Assembly: GCA_937907595.1 (NCBI GenBank)
Contig: CALCXL010000493.1
Location: forward strand, 1 to 12,580
Direction: 5' to 3'
Source: an uncultured Pseudomonadota bacterium
Lineage (GTDB): Bacteria > Myxococcota_A > UBA796 > UBA9615
DNA: 12,580 nucleotides
Part shown: piece after piece, positions 1-6,275 of the stretch
Numbering within the stretch: position 1 is the stretch's first letter
Layout: each line of letters opens with the position of its first letter
Position numbers and translations under genes: made by a program
The notes under the pieces: model-generated
The model's database searches: none
The model's input: only the letters and a program-made list of their open reading frames with translations
Told to the model about the DNA's origin: nothing

Positions 1-3000
1 GCTGCATCGGCCAGCGACCGCAGGGCCACGAGGCCTGTCGCGGCCTCGTCGGCCTGCGCGGTGGCCGCCTGCGCGGCGCTCTCGGCCGCGGCGGCGCTCC
101 CGTCGGCGCTCTCGGACGTCGCTGCCTCTTCGGCCCCTTCGAGCGCCTGTCGGGCGGCGACCGCTGCCTCTGCCCCGGCCCGCGCCCTGGCGCGGAGGGC
201 GGCCAGGGACTCCTGCACGTCGGCCTCGTCCAGGTCCGCGGCGGCGGCTTCCCCCGCGAGCAGGTCCTCCGACGCCCGATCCGACGCTGCATTCGCCTGC
301 TGCACGGAGACGCGGGCGGAGGCGCGGGCGGACGCAAGGGCCTCGCGTTCGACCCGCTCGGCCTCGGCCCTGGCTGCAGCCTCCAGCCGCTCGGCCTCTT
401 CCCGTGCCTCGCGCTCCAGCCGCTCGGCCTCGGCCCTGGCCGCAGCCTCCAGCCGCTCGGCCTCGGCCTTGGCCGCAGCCTCCAGCCGCTCGGCCTCCTC
501 GCGTGCTTCGCGCTCCAGTCGCTCGGCCTCTTCCCGTGCCTCACGCTCGAGCCGCTGGGCTTCGGCCTTCGCCAGCGCAACTTCCTCGGCTTCCTCGTCC
601 GCGGCCTGGATCGCCTCCTTGGCGGCCTCGGCCGCGCTGACCGCGGCCTCCGCGGCCTCTCCCGCGGCGGTCCGCGCGGTCTCCAGCATGGGCGCGGCGG
701 CGGCAAGGTCCTCCGCCTCACCGGCGGCCAGGGCGGCACCCTCGGCCTGCTCCGCCGCGGCGCGTGCGTCCTTCGCGGCGCTGAGGGCGTCCTTCGCGGC
801 GGTGAGGGTGGTCTCCCAGGTGGCGTCGACGACCGCTTGCTGCGCATGCTCGGAGTCGTCCGCGGCCCGCGCGGCGGCGCGCCCGGCCTCCTTCGCGAGG
901 GCCAGGGCCTCGGCCACCCGCGCGGTCAGGGCGGCCTGCGCTCGGGCCGCGGCGTCCGCTTCACGGGCCACGTCCAGCAGATCCTGGGCCAGCTCCCGGG
1001 CGCGCCGAGCGGCCGCGTCGAGCTCCTCGCGCAGCTCCGGCAGCGCCGCCGCCGCTCCCTCGGCTGCAGGGGCGTCGCCGGCCGCTTCCGTCGCTTCCAA
1101 CGCCGCCCTGACGCGGTCCCCGAACCCCTGCGCGTTGGTCCACGCCTGCTCCATGGAGCGCTGCAGCTCGACCGCCTCGTCGGGCAGCGGATCGGGCAAC
1201 CTGGCGCGCTGGTCGTCCAGCGCCTTGCCGGTCAGCGCCAGCACGTGCTCCGCCTTCGCGGCCTGCCCCTTCGCGGTCTTCACCACCCGAGCGAGCGCGG
1301 CCTCGGCCTCGCGCCGCTGCTCTTCCTGCTCCGCTTGTCGCTGCTCCTCTTCCTCCGCCAGGCGGCGCGCCTCCTCCGCCTCGAGCCGGGCGCGTTCGGC
1401 CTCCTCTTCGGCGATCCGGCGCTCCTCGGCCTCCTCCGCCTCCCGGCGCTCGCGCTCGGCCTCCGCCTGCCGTTCGGCCTCTTCCGCCTCCAGACGCTCC
1501 TGCTCCGCCCGCGCGGCGGCCTCCTCTGCGGTGAGCCGGGACAGTTCTTCCTGCCGCTCGGCCTCTTCGGCGGCCAGCCGCTCGGCCTCCGCCTCCGCCT
1601 GGCGCTCCTGCTCCGCGGCCTCGGCGGCCGCCTGTTCCTCCTCGGCGCGCTGCTGTTCGGCCCGCGCCTCCGCCTCCGCCTGCGCGGCCTCGTCCTCGGC
1701 GGGCTCGTGGGGTTCCGCCTCGATGTCGAGCTCTGCGGTCTGCCCGTCGTCGTCCTCCTCGTCAAAGTCCTCCAGCTCGAGCTCGTCGTCGAAGAGCTCC
1801 TCCTCGTCGGTGGCCTCGTCCAGGGCCTCCGCCGCCGGCTCCAGCTCGCCCTCCAGGGCGGTCTGCCCAGCCTCGTCCTCGTCATCGTCCTCGGCCGAGA
1901 CCCGCGCGAGCTCGTCGCTGGACGGAAGGCCCATCGTGGTGCTGATCGGCCGACGGGGAGCCGGCGCGTCGTCCGTGGCTTCGCCGTCCACGCTGGGCTC
2001 CGACATCCAGTCGTCGTCCCCGCCCGCCAACTGATCGGGCCCCGCGGCCACCCGCTGCTGGTCCATCAAGGCCTGCAGCTCCGCCGTGGCCGACACCGGC
2101 TCGTCGCCGCCCCACAGCTCCGAGTCCTCCTCCGGCAGGTCGTCCTCGGGGGTGGTGGGCACGCTGAGCGACTGGGCGGGGTCCGCCACGTCGCGCGCGA
2201 CCGCCGCTGAGGGAGCGTCCTGGGGCTGATTGAAGAGCGTGTCCTCCCCCTGCCGCGGCCCCAGCCCCCCCGGCGTGGCGCTCTGCTCCGGCGACGTCGC
2301 GAAGAAGTCCTTCTCCAGGGTCCCGGCCCACTTCTTCTCGGGCTCGTCTGCGGGGGCCGCCGGCGCCTTTGCCGCGGCCGCGTCGTCCACTTCCTCCCAG
2401 ACGAAGAACTCTTCCTCCTCCGCCTCCTCGTGATAGATGAACTCCTCCACCGAATCCTCGCCCTCGGCCGCTGCCGGCGGCGGAGGCGGAGGCGGCGTAG
2501 GCCGGCTCTTGCGAAGCTGTTCGCGCAGGCGGATCGCGTCGTTGTTGGGCTCGCCCCCGGACAGGCCCGAGAGGTCGGTGACCGCCGACAGATCGTCCAG
2601 GGCCGCCAGCCGCGTCGCCGTCCGCGCCCCAGCGACTTGGCCCGCGCCGTCCGCGCCGCCCAGGAGCAGGAGCTTGAGGGCCGTGCCGAACTCGTCGGCG
2701 TCGCCGTAGCGGTCGGCGGGGTGCGGCGCGAGCACCTGCTGGAGCACCGCCCCCACCCCGGGGAGCACGGCGTCGGCCCGCTCGAAGGCGTCCCGCACCT
2801 CCACCCTCGCCACCCGCTCCATGACCTTGAGCATGGAAGGCGCCATGAACAGCACGTCGCCCGTGAGCATCTCGAAGAGGATCGTGCCCATGGAGAAGAG
2901 GTCGGAGCGGCCGTCCAGCTGCTTGCCCAGCACCTGCTCCGGGCTCATGTACGACGGCGTCCCCCGGACGATCCCCTGCGCGGTCAACGCCGCCCAAGAC

Positions 3001-3533
3001 GCCGTCGCCCGCGCGATGCCGAAGTCCATGATCTTGACGACGTCGTGCCGCGACAGCATCAGGTTCGCGGGCTTCAGATCCCGGTGCACGATGACCAGGG
3101 GGTTGCCCTCGTCGTCGCACAGCGAGTGTGCGTAGGCGAGCGCCCGGCAGGCCTGGATGCCCAGGTCCAGGGCCTTTGACGGGTCGAGCCCGCCCTCGGC
3201 CTTCGCGATCATCTCCTCCACCGTCCGACCGCGCACGTACTCCAGCACCAGGACGTAGGCGCCGTCGTACTGCTCGAAGCTGAGGGTCTGGACGATGTTC
3301 GGGTGCCGGAGCAGGCCGCCGATCGCGGCCTCACGCATCAACATCTTGATGAAGGTCTCATCCCCGGCGTACTCGGGCTTGATGATCTTCAGCGCGACGG
3401 ATTTGCGGAATCCGGACGGCCCAGCCTGCTCCGCCAGGCTGACCGTCGCCATGGAGCCGCTGCCAAGTTGCCGGACCAGCCGGTACGGCCCCACCTGCTC
3501 AGGCAGGGAACCGTTCTCTTCGGACTTCGCCAT
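1..3533 (-). CDS. Ser/Thr protein kinase with very long acidic and coiled-coil C-terminal region (partial, C-terminus beyond the window)
   Basis: Reading from ATG 3533, the frame stays open for 1177 codons to the window edge, so the C-terminus is missing. Residues about 17-275 are a Hanks-type kinase: a glycine loop (GSGSMATV, 24-31), VALK lysine K49, alpha-C glutamate E68, catalytic HRDLKPAN with D152, DFG with D170, and GTPSYMSPE ending at E199. All key residues are present, so it should be an active cytosolic kinase that phosphorylates Ser/Thr on unknown partners. A linker with a proline run (about 344-350) is followed by a strongly acidic low-complexity stretch (about 355-610). Next come an E/A/R/Q-rich coiled coil (about 615-745), an Ala-rich helical stretch, and six 11-residue repeats (about 993-1058). 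I see no transmembrane segment or PASTA domain in the visible part. AGGAG at 3550-3546 lies 12 nt before the start. The next gene upstream on the same strand is the SprT-like peptidase. Kinase assignment is sure; the role of the tail is unknown. Confidence 0.93.
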   Translation of the reverse strand, partial: MAKSEENGSLPEQVGPYRLVRQLGSGSMATVSLAEQAGPSGFRKSVALKIIKPEYAGDETFIKMLMREAAIGGLLRHPNIVQTLSFEQYDGAYVLVLEYVRGRTVEEMIAKAEGGLDPSKALDLGIQACRALAYAHSLCDDEGNPLVIVHRDLKPANLMLSRHDVVKIMDFGIARATASWAALTAQGIVRGTPSYMSPEQVLGKQLDGRSDLFSMGTILFEMLTGDVLFMAPSMLKVMERVARVEVRDAFERADAVLPGVGAVLQQVLAPHPADRYGDADEFGTALKLLLLGGADGAGQVAGARTATRLAALDDLSAVTDLSGLSGGEPNNDAIRLREQLRKSRPTPPPPPPPAAAEGEDSVEEFIYHEEAEEEEFFVWEEVDDAAAAKAPAAPADEPEKKWAGTLEKDFFATSPEQSATPGGLGPRQGEDTLFNQPQDAPSAAVARDVADPAQSLSVPTTPEDDLPEEDSELWGGDEPVSATAELQALMDQQRVAAGPDQLAGGDDDWMSEPSVDGEATDDAPAPRRPISTTMGLPSSDELARVSAEDDDEDEAGQTALEGELEPAAEALDEATDEEELFDDELELEDFDEEDDDGQTAELDIEAEPHEPAEDEAAQAEAEARAEQQRAEEEQAAAEAAEQERQAEAEAERLAAEEAERQEELSRLTAEEAAARAEQERLEAEEAERQAEAERERREAEEAEERRIAEEEAERARLEAEEARRLAEEEEQRQAEQEEQRREAEAALARVVKTAKGQAAKAEHVLALTGKALDDQRARLPDPLPDEAVELQRSMEQAWTNAQGFGDRVRAALEATEAAGDAPAAEGAAAALPELREELDAAARRARELAQDLLDVAREADAAARAQAALTARVAEALALAKEAGRAAARAADDSEHAQQAVVDATWETTLTAAKDALSAAKDARAAAEQAEGAALAAGEAEDLAAAAPMLETARTAAGEAAEAAVSAAEAAKEAIQAADEEAEEVALAKAEAQRLEREAREEAERLEREAREEAERLEAAAKAEAERLEAAARAEAERLEREAREEAERLEAAARAEAERVEREALASARASARVSVQQANAASDRASEDLLAGEAAAADLDEADVQESLAALRARARAGAEAAVAARQALEGAEEAATSESADGSAAAAESAAQAATAQADEAATGLVALRSLADA
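361..558 (-). repeat. Six in-frame 33-bp tandem repeats encoding 11-residue (hendecad) coiled-coil units
   Basis: Six exact-length 33-bp units lie end to end: 361-393, 394-426, 427-459, 460-492, 493-525 and 526-558. Each starts gcctc (or gctc-like variants) on the plus strand. They fall into two types, encoding EAAARAEAERL-like and EREAREEAERL-like units, in protein order B-B-A-A-B-A. Units 361 and 427 differ at one base, as do 427 and 460; 394 and 526 differ at three. Being multiples of three, they keep the kinase frame. Eleven residues make three helical turns, which fits a nearly straight or right-handed coiled coil. The near-identity of units suggests recent expansion by slippage or unequal crossover. 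Confidence 0.9.
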
Positions 3534-3545
3534 CTGGGATCGGGG

Positions 3546-3550
3546 CTCCT
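3546..3550 (-). promoter_or_regulatory. Shine-Dalgarno candidate (AGGAG) for the kinase gene
   Basis: AGGAG read on the minus strand sits 12 nt upstream of ATG 3533. The spacing is a little long, but it is the only purine-rich site near this start, and the encoded protein begins a normal linker before the kinase glycine loop. The rest of the 116-bp gap to the peptidase gene (3534-3649) holds a GC-rich inverted repeat, CCGGCC-CC-GGCCGG (3591-3604). I could not pick out a convincing promoter there. Confidence 0.45.
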
Positions 3551-3649
3551 GCCGAAACCCCCGCAGCTTACCAACCCGCGCCCCACCTCACCGGCCCCGG
3601 CCGGCATTCGACGAAGGCGGCCGACCCATTTGCCGCCTCAGCACCCCGC

Positions 3650-4411
3650 TCAGTACGACAACAGCGCGTCCAGGTTGTCGCCGATCCACGCCTCGGTGCG
3701 TGCTGCGTCGGGGTGGGCCGCCTCCCGCTGGCGAAAGGCATCGCTGTGCGTCCGGGTCCGCGCTCCGTCGAAGGGGTCCATGGTCGCGTGCAGCATCTCG
3801 TGGAACACGATGAAGCCCACCACGAAGCCCGGAACGTCCGCGACGTCGAGCACCGGGTGCACGCGGATCAGCCGGTGCTCCTGGCTCCAGCTGCCCAGCC
3901 GAACCGTGCGCCGCACCCGGCCGGGCGTGCCCCGCGACCAGCCGATGCGCCCGCGAAAGGCCCCGTCAAAGTGCTGTCGATTCTGTTGGCGAAGCACCGC
4001 CCGCAGGTCGTGGTGCTGGCCCAGGGGGTGCGAATACCGCGGCGCGCGAGCCCCCAACAGCGGCTGGAAGGCGTTGGCGTACGCGTTCACCGCGCGTCGC
4101 GCGTCCGGGTCGCCGCTGCGGATGTAGGTGGCCAGCGCGCGGTGCACCGAGAACTCCGCCAGCGCGAACTGCTTTTGGACCCGCACGCTCAGGAAGCCTG
4201 AGTGGCTGCGCTTCCAGGAGAGCAGGGTGCGGCGGTTGTCCGTGCCCACCAGGTCGATGGGCTCGCCCAGCTGGTCGGCCAGGCGGTGGTGCAGGCGATG
4301 GATGGCTCCATCCGACACCCAGGGGAGGGGGACTGCGTCCACCGAGGCCGTACCCATGGCCTCCGGCAGCGGCAACGACAACTGAACGGGTACCAGCTCC
4401 AGCAACGGCAT
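3650..4411 (-). CDS. SprT-like zinc metallopeptidase domain protein
   Basis: This predicted 253-residue protein carries a HEMLH zinc motif (H204, E205, H208; DNA 3802-3788). A further histidine at H222 is followed by a D-A-F stretch, matching the HExxH...H..F arrangement of SprT-like peptidases. The segment before the motif (GRIGWSRG, then RLGSW and IRVHPVLD) also resembles that family. HExxH gives two metal ligands and the general base, with H222 the likely third ligand. No signal peptide or membrane helix is evident, so it is probably cytoplasmic. ATG 4411 is chosen because PLLELVPVQLSLPLP reads as a natural N-terminus. An in-frame GTG at 4468 would add 19 residues; neither start has a good ribosome site. 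A TGC-TAGAAA element upstream (4533-4525) could drive either. The substrate is unknown. It lies between ssb and the kinase on the same strand, but far from ssb. Confidence 0.78.
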   Translation of the reverse strand: MPLLELVPVQLSLPLPEAMGTASVDAVPLPWVSDGAIHRLHHRLADQLGEPIDLVGTDNRRTLLSWKRSHSGFLSVRVQKQFALAEFSVHRALATYIRSGDPDARRAVNAYANAFQPLLGARAPRYSHPLGQHHDLRAVLRQQNRQHFDGAFRGRIGWSRGTPGRVRRTVRLGSWSQEHRLIRVHPVLDVADVPGFVVGFIVFHEMLHATMDPFDGARTRTHSDAFRQREAAHPDAARTEAWIGDNLDALLSY

Positions 4412-4524
4412 GAAGATTCCGGAGTGGACGCGGGTCCCACTCTCCCCTGAGTGGTGTGGAAAGCTCACCGAACTGCGGTTGGCTGGGAAACCCTGCCAAG
4501 CGTGGCGCGACTTGCTTCAACCGA

Positions 4525-4533
4525 TTTCTAGCA
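4525..4533 (-). promoter_or_regulatory. Candidate extended -10 promoter for the SprT-like gene
   Basis: Read on the minus strand, TGC-TAGAAA (4533-4525) is an extended -10 of the TGn-TANNNT type. It nearly matches the TGC-TAGAAC element directly upstream of the deoxynucleoside kinase in this window. Transcription would start near 4518, giving leaders of about 50 nt to GTG 4468 or about 107 nt to ATG 4411. No good -35 is visible, which is tolerable for an extended -10. Prediction only. Confidence 0.4.
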
Positions 4534-4809
4534 CCGCCCAGATCCCGACGGAAGCGCTTCCTGGGAACTAGATCGACGAGGATCCGAGACCGCGGATCCA
4601 GGCCCGATCTGAACTACTTGCGTGATCGCATTGATGGGGAAGATTGTGGCCCGCAAATTGATCGGAATCACGGGGCTTTTCTTGATCTGCGCCAGGGCTG
4701 GCGCGCCTGGGGACGGCCGGCCGCCAACCGCCAGGAGGCTCCTCAAAACAATCGTTCGTCATTCGTTCGGTACGGCCTCCTGCGGCTTCCCGATGCCTCC
4801 TGAAAGCGC

Positions 4810-4828
4810 CGCGGGAGCCCGGCCCGCG
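4810..4828 (-). terminator. Weak hairpin candidate downstream of ssb
   Basis: CGCGGG-AGCCCGG-CCCGCG forms a 6-bp all-GC stem with a 7-nt loop, 30 nt past the ssb stop codon. On the minus strand it is followed by only a short ctttc run rather than a clear U-tract. It may aid termination of ssb but is not a textbook intrinsic terminator. Confidence 0.25.
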
Positions 4829-4857
4829 CTGGGACCGAGCTCCCCTTCGGCGCCCCC

Positions 4858-5280
4858 TCAGAAGGGGATCTCTTCGCGCACCTCGACCAGCTCCTCGCCG
4901 TCCCGGGCCTTCTTGCCGCTGCGCGCGACGACGGGGGCCTCCGGGTCCTCGTGCCCGCTGTTGCCGCGCCCCAGGAAGATCAGCTCGCGGCCGACGACCT
5001 CGTTGCGGGTCCGCTTGTTCCCGTCGGCGTCGATGTAGTCCCGGGAGGTGATCGTGCCTTCGACGTAGAGGGGAGCGCCCTTGGTCACGTACTGCTCGCA
5101 GAGCTCGGCCAGGCGGTCCCACAGCACGACCCGGTGCCAGGTGGTGGCCTCCTGGCCGTCCTTCTTGCGGAGGCTGGTGGCCAGGCTGAGGTTGACGACG
5201 GGCTTGCCCGTCTGGGTCCGGCGCAGGACGACGTCGTTGCCGACGTTGCCGATGAGGGTGGCTCGGTTGAAGGTTCGCAT
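4858..5280 (-). CDS. ssb: Single-stranded DNA-binding protein SSB
   Basis: This 140-residue protein has the OB fold of bacterial SSB. It opens with FNRATLIGNVGNDVVLR, followed by WHRVVLWDRLAE and a GAPLYVEGTITSRDYIDADG stretch, all standard family signatures. It ends in EEIPF after a run of acidic residues, matching the conserved acidic-tip motif by which SSB recruits replication and repair proteins. The linker between OB fold (to about residue 108) and tip is short, so the protein is smaller than E. coli SSB (178). ATG 5280 is chosen over the in-frame ATG 5295 because GGAGAG (5293-5288) lies 7 nt before it and translation begins at the family-typical MRTFNR. It works in replication, recombination and repair. 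It is divergent from the deoxynucleoside kinase across a region rich in GTCCG inverted repeats. Confidence 0.95.
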   Translation of the reverse strand: MRTFNRATLIGNVGNDVVLRRTQTGKPVVNLSLATSLRKKDGQEATTWHRVVLWDRLAELCEQYVTKGAPLYVEGTITSRDYIDADGNKRTRNEVVGRELIFLGRGNSGHEDPEAPVVARSGKKARDGEELVEVREEIPF

Positions 5281-5287
5281 CGTGTCT

Positions 5288-5293
5288 CTCTCC
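5288..5293 (-). promoter_or_regulatory. Shine-Dalgarno (GGAGAG) deciding the ssb start
   Basis: GGAGAG on the minus strand is spaced 7 nt from ATG 5280. It overlaps the alternative ATG at 5295-5293, so initiation at the upstream ATG would lack a ribosome site. This supports the 140-residue form of SSB. Confidence 0.7.
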
Positions 5294-5299
5294 ATCGTT

Positions 5300-5316
5300 G
5301 GCCCGTCCGTCGGGCC
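5300..5316 (-). promoter_or_regulatory. Inverted repeat in the ssb leader
   Basis: GGCCCG-TCCGT-CGGGCC is a perfect 6-bp inverted repeat with a 5-nt loop. It ends 6 nt upstream of the ssb Shine-Dalgarno. It contains a further GTCCG (5305-5309), the core repeated in the array at 5401-5460. In the mRNA it could form a hairpin beside the ribosome site; in DNA it could be an operator. Its function is not established. Confidence 0.4.
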
Positions 5317-5400
5317 GCATGCCCCGCCTTCAAGCGATCACCGTGCCAGGTCCCGGATCCCCCTCCTGGTGCGCTCAGAGCCGCTCTTGCTCCCGCCGAC

Positions 5401-5460
5401 TGTCCGGGCACTGTCCGAAACCGTCCGGCCGCCGGACACCTGCCGGACGGTGCCCGGACA
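5401..5460. repeat. Symmetric six-copy GTCCG/CGGAC array (long imperfect palindrome)
   Basis: GTCCG occurs at 5402, 5413 and 5423, and its reverse complement CGGAC at 5433, 5444 and 5455. Within each half the spacing is 10-11 bp, one helical turn. The halves mirror each other about position 5430. The outermost 11 bases on each side (TGTCCGGGCAC and GTGCCCGGACA) are perfect complements, and the centre (5423-5437) is a 15-nt odd palindrome. It lies 77 bp before the kinase start codon and 120 bp from the ssb start codon. It could bind a multimeric regulator on one DNA face or form a long hairpin. No coding frame explains it. Confidence 0.85.
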
Positions 5461-5496
5461 CCCTCCGGCTGGCCTCGGAGCCTTCCGCCCGCCGCT

Positions 5497-5516
5497 CGCC
5501 CGCTCACGCGCGGGCG
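5497..5516. promoter_or_regulatory. Inverted repeat over the -35 region of the deoxynucleoside kinase promoter
   Basis: CGCCCGC-N6-GCGGGCG is a perfect 7-bp inverted repeat. It ends 6 bp before the TGC-TAGAAC element, where a -35 would normally lie; no -35 consensus is visible there. It could be an operator for a repressor or activator, or a chance GC-rich palindrome. Confidence 0.35.
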
Positions 5517-5522
5517 TCACCG

Positions 5523-5531
5523 TGCTAGAAC
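5523..5531 (+). promoter_or_regulatory. Extended -10 promoter for the deoxynucleoside kinase/panBC operon
   Basis: TGC-TAGAAC (5523-5531) matches an extended -10 (TGn then TANNNT-like). Its last base is 6 nt before GTG 5538, so transcription would begin about at the start codon and the message would have little or no leader. The absence of any Shine-Dalgarno before 5538 agrees with this. Prediction from motif and spacing only. Confidence 0.5.
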
Positions 5532-5537
5532 CCGCCC

Positions 5538-6179
5538 GTGCCAATCCCGAGGTACATCGCAGTCGAGGGCGTCATCGGCGTGGGCAAGTCGAGTCTGACC
5601 CGCCTGCTGGCGGAACGGTTCGACGCGCAACCATGCTTCGAGCCCGTGATCGAGAACCCGTTCCTGTCCAAGTTCTACGAGGACCGGGCCCGGCACGCGT
5701 TCCAGACCCAGCTGTACTTCCTGCTGACGCGCTACCAGCAGCAGGTCGAGCTCAAGCAGCCCGGCCTCTTCTCGCCGAACACCTGTTGCGACTACCTGTT
5801 CGCCAAGGACCAGATGTTCGCCACGCTGAACCTGGATCGGGACGAGCTGGCGCTCTACAACACCATCTACCAGACGCTCGATTCGCGGCTGCCCACGCCC
5901 GATCTGGTCATCTATCTGCAGGCCGACGTGGACATCCTCATGGCCCGGATCAAGAAGCGCGGGCGCGACTTTGAACAGCAGATCGATCGGTCCTATCTGC
6001 AGGATTTGAGCGATCTGTACAACGATTTCTTCTTCAATTACCGTGAGGCACCGCTCCTGGTTGTGCAGACGTCGGGCATCGACTTCGTCAACAACGCGCA
6101 GGACCGCGAGTGGCTGGTCAAGGAGATTCTGGAGATGAAGGGCGGCACCAAGCACCTCATCCCGCTGGGATCGCTCTGA
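5538..6179 (+). CDS. Deoxynucleoside kinase (dNK/dGK/dCK family)
   Basis: This 213-residue cytosolic enzyme would phosphorylate deoxynucleosides with ATP in nucleotide salvage. The Walker A loop is GVIGVGKSS (residues 11-19). Other family marks are EPVIENPFL (35-43), a DYLFAKDQMFA segment at 85-95 (where bacterial dAK/dGK proteins carry their D-x-x-x-x-K motif), and an arginine-rich lid RIKKRGRDFEQQI (137-149). Length is typical of bacterial members. Sequence alone does not decide whether deoxyadenosine, deoxyguanosine or another base is preferred. The start is GTG 5538: the next lines of the protein are immediately family-like (RYIAVEGVIG) and no ATG is near. It is the first gene of the pan operon; panB follows after a 96-bp gap. 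Deoxynucleoside kinases beside pan genes are, as I recall, seen in other bacteria too, though the functional link is unclear. Confidence 0.9.
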   Translation: MPIPRYIAVEGVIGVGKSSLTRLLAERFDAQPCFEPVIENPFLSKFYEDRARHAFQTQLYFLLTRYQQQVELKQPGLFSPNTCCDYLFAKDQMFATLNLDRDELALYNTIYQTLDSRLPTPDLVIYLQADVDILMARIKKRGRDFEQQIDRSYLQDLSDLYNDFFFNYREAPLLVVQTSGIDFVNNAQDREWLVKEILEMKGGTKHLIPLGSL

Positions 6180-6265
6180 GCGACCTGGACGGGCCCGATG
6201 CCCCGCCCCGACCCCCGCAGAACCTCCACCCCGAACAACGACGGGCAGGCACACGCCGCGCGATC

Positions 6266-6270
6266 GGAGG
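6266..6270 (+). promoter_or_regulatory. Shine-Dalgarno (GGAGG) deciding the panB start
   Basis: GGAGG ends 5 nt before ATG 6276. It selects this start over an in-frame ATG at 6198, which would add 26 unlike residues (Pro/Arg/Ala-rich) before the conserved PanB N-terminus and has no ribosome site. Confidence 0.8.
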
Positions 6271-6275
6271 GTGAG

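Larger units (their letters stand above)
4469..4857. other. Gene-free stretch between ssb and the SprT-like gene
   Basis: About 390 bp without a credible gene; base composition is visibly less GC-biased than in the flanking genes. It holds the promoter candidate at 4533-4525 and three short inverted repeats. These are GGATCCG-N6-CGGATCC (4580-4599), GCGCCAG-GG-CTGGCGC (4689-4704), and CGCGGG-N7-CCCGCG (4810-4828) just beyond the ssb stop. Small open frames here lack ribosome sites and resemble no family I know. I see no tRNA cloverleaf or riboswitch signature. A small RNA cannot be excluded. Confidence 0.6.

Noticed and set aside
361..558. CRISPR-like array of 33-bp repeats
   Set aside because: The units are contiguous with no spacers and are in-frame protein repeats inside a gene; no cas gene is near.
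61..2210. Long plus-strand open frames (657 and 457 residues) and minus-strand frames opposite or beside the kinase
   Set aside because: Their products are Ser/Ala/Arg or Leu/Arg low-complexity strings that mirror the Glu/Ala/Arg repeats of the kinase tail. The kinase frame is continuous from an intact catalytic domain for 1177 codons.
4580..4599. Terminator hairpin GGATCCG-N6-CGGATCC
   Set aside because: Only a 7-bp stem with no U-tract on either strand, and 260 nt from the ssb stop.
4456..4803. 115-residue plus-strand frame in the gene-free stretch
   Set aside because: It has no ribosome site and an Arg-rich composition without family resemblance, and it crosses several palindromes. Not enough to call a gene.
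5401..5460. LexA (SOS) box upstream of ssb
   Set aside because: The GTCCG array does not match the E. coli, Gram-positive, alpha-proteobacterial or Myxococcus LexA consensus as I know them. It is reported as an unassigned array instead.
5085..5598. Open frames across the ssb/kinase intergenic region on both strands
   Set aside because: They are GC-driven shadows. They cross the palindromic array, have no ribosome sites, and overlap the confident ssb and kinase frames.
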